This document shows, in pieces, positions 60,627-64,000 of a stretch of 64,000 nucleotides of DNA. Where the stretch lies: NCBI RefSeq assembly GCF_000091305.1, contig NC_013929.1, forward strand, positions 9,734,001 to 9,798,000, given 5' to 3'. The notes under the pieces are model-generated. The model saw only the letters and a program-made list of their open reading frames with translations. It was not told where the DNA came from and did no database searches. The first letter of the stretch is position 1, and each line of letters begins with the position of its first letter. Origin of the DNA: Streptomyces scabiei 87.22. GTDB taxonomy: Bacteria; Actinomycetota; Actinomycetes; Streptomycetales; Streptomycetaceae. The position numbers and the translations under genes are program-made.

Positions 60627-61526
60627 TCAGGAACTGCGCTGCAGCGCTCTGGTGTCGTCCGTGCGGCCGGCCGTCCTCGGCTGCGCCGGCCAGTAGGCGG
60701 CGGCGTGGGCCAGCGCGCGGCCCTCCAGCAGCGTGACCATCCGCTCGAAGAGGCGGACGGCGTCCGGGCCGCTCCAGTCCTCGGCCAGCACCTCGCGCGG
60801 CAGCCCGGGGTCGCGGAACGGCAGCTTGCGCCAGTGGTCGACGACCGCGAGGTAGGTGACGAAGGCGTGGTCGCCGTCGATGACGGCGGCCTCGCCGAGC
60901 CGGTCGGCCTCCTCCTCGTACTGGTCGATGAACTCCCGGTAGCGGCGGTCGATCTCGTCCAGGTCCCAGCCGCCGCGGACCATGGCCGTCAGGTCCTGTC
61001 CGGCGACGTAGTCGCCGACGAAGACGGCGCACTGCGCGGTGAGGTCCAGTTCGGCGATGGCGCGCTGGGCGGCCGGGAGCATCCGCGCCGGGGCGATCCA
61101 GACCGCCGATCCGATGTTGCCGAAGCCGAGCGAGGTGAGGTGTGCGGTGAGCCGGTGCCGCAGGGCACGAGCGGACTCGGGTACGGAGAAGTTCACGAAG
61201 CACCAGCCGTCGCCGAGATCGGCGGGCTGCCGGGCGTGCCAGATGACCTCGTCACCGGCGACGAGCGCCTCCAGGGCGGCCGGGGTCAGGGTGTAGCCCC
61301 GCATGCCCGCACGGCTCTCCGAGACCAGCCAGCCGCGTTTCTTGAGCCGGAAGACCGCCGTGCGGACGCTCGGCGCGTCCAGCCCCAGATCGGTCAGCAG
61401 CTCGACCGTGCCGGCGATGGGCATCCAGTTGCCCATCTTGCGGACGACGGCGCCGAGGAAGCTCACGAGCACTGTCCGGGAACGCCGGGCGGCCGGTGAG
61501 GGCCGGTCGCCTTTGATCGTACTCAT
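60627..61526 (-). CDS. paaX: PaaX-family transcriptional regulator
   Basis: A 299-residue PaaX-type repressor: N-terminal winged helix TVLVSFLGAVVRKMGNWMPIAGTVELLTDLGLDAPSVRTAVFRLKKRGWLVSES, then the PaaX middle domain (GDGWCFVNFSVPESARALRHRLTAHLTSLGFGNIGSAVWIAP) and C-terminal region. PaaX represses phenylacetate-type genes until an aryl-CoA binds. Its ATG overlaps the thioesterase stop (ATGA), so it is the last gene of a hydroxylase - thioesterase - regulator operon and likely controls it. 11 bp from the convergent rox gene. Confidence 0.88.
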   Translation of the reverse strand: MSTIKGDRPSPAARRSRTVLVSFLGAVVRKMGNWMPIAGTVELLTDLGLDAPSVRTAVFRLKKRGWLVSESRAGMRGYTLTPAALEALVAGDEVIWHARQPADLGDGWCFVNFSVPESARALRHRLTAHLTSLGFGNIGSAVWIAPARMLPAAQRAIAELDLTAQCAVFVGDYVAGQDLTAMVRGGWDLDEIDRRYREFIDQYEEEADRLGEAAVIDGDHAFVTYLAVVDHWRKLPFRDPGLPREVLAEDWSGPDAVRLFERMVTLLEGRALAHAAAYWPAQPRTAGRTDDTRALQRSS

Positions 61527-61996
61527 TCCAGTGAGTATGCCGGACGGTCCTGCGGTGACCCGACCGGCCCGGTCAGCGCGGCGACCCACTCCGTCGGCCA
61601 CGGAGCGCTCGCGGCACCACCGTGGTGGTCCCCGCCGATGTGGACGGTCACATAGCGGCCGTGCGCGGCCCGGCGGCGCGGGCGGCCGCGGAACTCCTCG
61701 CCCCAGACCTCGAAGTCGAAGGTCATCGACGTGGTGCCGATCCGTACCGGTTCCACCACCGCGCACACGTCCTGGCCGAAGAAGAGCGGCGCCTCGAAGT
61801 CGACCTCGTAGCGCACGCGGGGAGCGACCGGGAAGTAGTCGTGCAGGCCGAGCCCGTGCATGAGCGACGCCTCCGCGGCCTCCACGAAGCGCACGACCGT
61901 GCCGTTGTGGTAGATCCCGGCCGCGTCGGTGTCGATCCACTCGATCCGTGTCCGGTGCACACCGACCGGACCGCCGGCCCGGAGCGAGGTGCTCAC
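61523..61996 (-). CDS. Hotdog-fold acyl-CoA thioesterase (4-hydroxybenzoyl-CoA thioesterase-like)
   Basis: About 157 residues: RIEWIDTDAAGIYHNGTVVRFVEAAEASLM is the 4HBT signature (Asp of DTD acting as base/nucleophile), then RYEVDFEAPLFFGQDVCAVVEPVRIGTTSMTFDFEVW. GTG at 61996 overlaps the hydroxylase stop. It would release CoA from an aryl-CoA (housekeeping of the CoA pool, or product release). Confidence 0.88.
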   Translation of the reverse strand: MSTSLRAGGPVGVHRTRIEWIDTDAAGIYHNGTVVRFVEAAEASLMHGLGLHDYFPVAPRVRYEVDFEAPLFFGQDVCAVVEPVRIGTTSMTFDFEVWGEEFRGRPRRRAAHGRYVTVHIGGDHHGGAASAPWPTEWVAALTGPVGSPQDRPAYSLE

Positions 61997-64000
61997 GCGG
62001 GCACCGTGCCGGAAGCGGGGGTCCAGCGCAGGTGCACATCGGCGGCGGCCCCCTCGCGCAGCAGCGACAGACGGGGCGCGACCTTGTCGGTGCGGGCGGA
62101 GGGCGGCTTGCGGCGGCCCGCCGACCACTGCACCGGCCACCGCGCGCCGGGCCCGCGGTACTCCTGCTCCGCCGCCGCCTGCAGCGTCCACTGCGGGTTG
62201 TACAGATGGGTACGCCCCAGCGCGCACAGGTCGGCCCGCCCGGCCAGCAGGATCGAGTTCACGTCGTCGTAGGAGGAGATGGCCCCGACGGCGATCACCG
62301 GCACCCCGGCGGGACCGGCCACCTTGTGCCGGATCAGGTCGGCGAACGGCGTCTGGTAGGAGCGGCCGTAGGCGGGCTGTTCGTCCTGGGCGACCTGCCC
62401 GGCGGAGACGTCGATGGCGGCCGCGCCGTGCTCGATGAACGCGCGGGCGATGTCCACGGCGTCGTCCCCGGTGTTGCCGTCCGGCATCCAGTCGGTCGCC
62501 GAGATACGGACGGTGACCGGGACGGAGGACGGGACGGCCCGGCGCACCGCGTCGAAGACCTCCAGGGGGAACCGCAGCCGGTTCTCCAGGGGGCCGCCGT
62601 ACGCGTCCGCGCGCCGGTTGGCGACGGGGGAGAGGAAGGACGAGAGCAGGTACCCGTGGGCGGCGTGCACCTCGATGAGATCGAAACCGGCCTCCACCCC
62701 GCGCCGGGCGGCACGGGCGAAGTCCGCGACCACCTGGTCCAGGTCCGCACGGGTGGCCTCACGGGGGACATGGCACCCGGCGCCGTACGGCAGCGCCGAG
62801 GGGCCGATCACCTCCCAGTTGCCGTCCTCCAGCGGCTCGTCGATGCCCTCCCACATCAGCTTGGTCGAGCCCTTGCGGCCCGAGTGGCCGAGCTGGAGAC
62901 CGATCTTCCCGCTCGTGCGCTCGTGCACGAACCCGGTGACCCGGCGCCAGGCGTCGCGCTGCTCGTCGGACCACAGCCCCGGGCAGCCCGGGGTGATCCG
63001 CCCCTCCGGGGACACGCAGACCATCTCGCTCATCACCAGCCCGGCCCCGCCCAGCGCCTTGGAGCCCAGGTGCACCAGATGGAAGTCACCGGGGACGCCG
63101 GAGTCGCAGGAGTACATGTCCATCGGGGAGACGACGACCCGGTTCTCCAGCGCGAGCGGACCGATCCGGACCGGCTGGAACATCGCCGGGGCCACCCCGG
63201 GCGCCCGCTGGCTCCGGGCGAACTCCGCCTCCATCAGCGCGGCGAACTCGCCGTCACGCTCCCTGAGACTGTCGAAGGTGATGCGGCGCGAGCGGGTGAG
63301 CAGGTTGAAGACGAACTGCGCAGGCTCCTGACCGGCGTACATCCCGATGTTCTCGAACCACTCCAGCGACGCCTGCGCCGCCCGCTGGGTCGACTCGACG
63401 ACGGGCCTGCGCTCGCTCTGGTAGGCGGCGAGAGCGTCGGCCACCGTCGGATGCTCGTGCAGGCAGGCCGCCAGGGCGAGAGCGTCCTCCATGGCCAGCT
63501 TGGTGCCCGAGCCGATCGAGAAGTGGGCGGTGTGGGCGGCGTCGCCGAGCAGGACCACATTGCCGTCGTACCAGCGCTCGTTGCGGACCGTCGTGAAGTT
63601 CAGCCACTTGGAGTTGTTGGTGAGGATCCGGTGGCCCTTCAGCTCGTCGGCGAAGATCTCCCCGATCCGCGCGACCGCGTGCGCGTCGGAGACACCCGGC
63701 GGGAACACCTCGTCCGTCGTCCGGTCGAAGCCGGCCCGCCGCCAGACGTCCTCGTGCATCTCGACGATGAAGGTCGAACCCGTGGCGGAGTAGGGGTAGC
63801 CATGGATCTGCATGGTGCCCCACCGCGTCTGCTTGACGAAGAACTGGAACGCCTCGAAGACCAGGTCGGTGCCCAGCCAGATGTACTTGTTGCGCCGGAC
63901 GTCCAAGGATGGTCCGAAGACGTCCGCGTACTTCGTGCGGACGGCCGAGTTGAGGCCGTCGGCGGCCAGCACCAGGTCGTGGGAGGTCCGCAGTTCGTCC
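61993..64000 (-). CDS. Salicylyl-CoA 5-hydroxylase / 2-aminobenzoyl-CoA monooxygenase-reductase (partial)
   Basis: 669 codons are present and the frame stays open through the window end, so the N-terminus (FAD GxGxxG and first part) is missing. The first 300 residues are an aromatic-hydroxylase FAD domain (LVLAADGLNSAVRTKY, GDAAHTAHFSIGSGTKLAMEDALALAACLHEHP). From about residue 305 on is an OYE-family NADH:flavin oxidoreductase (FQPVRIGPLALENRVVVSPMDMYS, HAAHGYLLSSFLSPVANRRADAYGG). This fusion occurs only in salicylyl-CoA 5-hydroxylase (SdgC) and anthraniloyl-CoA monooxygenase/reductase. The downstream thioesterase and PaaX agree. Confidence 0.87.
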   Translation of the reverse strand, partial: DELRTSHDLVLAADGLNSAVRTKYADVFGPSLDVRRNKYIWLGTDLVFEAFQFFVKQTRWGTMQIHGYPYSATGSTFIVEMHEDVWRRAGFDRTTDEVFPPGVSDAHAVARIGEIFADELKGHRILTNNSKWLNFTTVRNERWYDGNVVLLGDAAHTAHFSIGSGTKLAMEDALALAACLHEHPTVADALAAYQSERRPVVESTQRAAQASLEWFENIGMYAGQEPAQFVFNLLTRSRRITFDSLRERDGEFAALMEAEFARSQRAPGVAPAMFQPVRIGPLALENRVVVSPMDMYSCDSGVPGDFHLVHLGSKALGGAGLVMSEMVCVSPEGRITPGCPGLWSDEQRDAWRRVTGFVHERTSGKIGLQLGHSGRKGSTKLMWEGIDEPLEDGNWEVIGPSALPYGAGCHVPREATRADLDQVVADFARAARRGVEAGFDLIEVHAAHGYLLSSFLSPVANRRADAYGGPLENRLRFPLEVFDAVRRAVPSSVPVTVRISATDWMPDGNTGDDAVDIARAFIEHGAAAIDVSAGQVAQDEQPAYGRSYQTPFADLIRHKVAGPAGVPVIAVGAISSYDDVNSILLAGRADLCALGRTHLYNPQWTLQAAAEQEYRGPGARWPVQWSAGRRKPPSARTDKVAPRLSLLREGAAADVHLRWTPASGTVPA

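Noticed and set aside
61520..61537. TACTCA-TTCCAG-TGAGTA inverted repeat near the paaX start, considered as a PaaX operator
   Set aside because: It lies within the thioesterase 3' end and paaX start of a coupled operon, not in a promoter, so its composition is probably coding coincidence.

Overview
The window is high-GC actinobacterial DNA and looks like a Streptomyces chromosome. The evidence is very strong third-position G/C bias with long open antisense frames, many GTG/TTG starts behind GGAGG-type Shine-Dalgarno (SD) sites, ATGA/GTGA stop-start overlaps, a STAS plus HATPase anti-sigma pair, an ANTAR protein, a mycothiol-type DinB enzyme and a Rox-type rifampicin monooxygenase. I found no rRNA, tRNA, CRISPR array or prophage.

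Layout. (1) 0-21.7 kb is a patchwork of small regulatory, stress and mobile genes: STAS/MEDS-HATPase switch, membrane-anchored Mrr-type nuclease, PLP decarboxylase divergent from a MarR regulator, an intact IS630-type element at a stop codon, a secreted serine protease followed by a small secreted protein carrying the same propeptide motif, an IS5-type element splitting a phosphotransferase gene, a DinB/MarR pair, a ComB-like protein, a degenerate Doc-type toxin-antitoxin pair with a 12-bp-arm operator, and an XRE/DUF2975 pair. (2) 21.7-33.9 kb is a sugar-acid island: two glycosidases, an ABC sugar importer, and SDR - GntR/FCD - galactonate dehydratase - KDPG(al) aldolase - KDG-type kinase - SMP-30 lactonase. 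Together these fit hydrolysis and uptake of a galactose-containing glycan and oxidation to pyruvate and glyceraldehyde 3-phosphate. A shared 13-bp AT-rich site lies at both divergent promoter regions. (3) 33.9-35.9 kb is a second PLP decarboxylase with a divergent Lrp/AsnC regulator and a perfect operator palindrome. (4) 36-42 kb is a cold-shock/RNA-metabolism block: csp, DEAD-box helicase, CBS protein, small SCO5918-like protein, a structured noncoding stretch, second csp and RNase J. (5) 42.3-47 kb is a translationally coupled flavin monooxygenase - SDR - aldehyde dehydrogenase operon with a convergent AraC/VirS-like regulator. (6) 48.9-64 kb is CoA-thioester catabolism: aminotransferase, PaaN-like protein, Lrp regulator, branched-chain 2-oxoacid dehydrogenase (E1a, E1b, E2), thiolase, enoyl-CoA hydratase, hydroxyacyl-CoA dehydrogenase, then (opposite strand) a salicylyl/anthraniloyl-CoA hydroxylase cut by the window end, a thioesterase and PaaX. 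A rifampicin monooxygenase gene sits between the two arms.

The observations I rate highest are: a 19-codon leader ORF plus an SD-adjacent hairpin upstream of rox, which looks like an attenuator; a stand-alone secreted YWTPERM protein beside a protease with the same motif in its propeptide; a Doc-like toxin lacking the catalytic motif; a PaaN-like aldehyde dehydrogenase whose nucleophilic Cys position reads Arg; two insertion sequences both placed at CTAG; and a terminator-bounded, probably noncoding transcript between the cold-shock genes.
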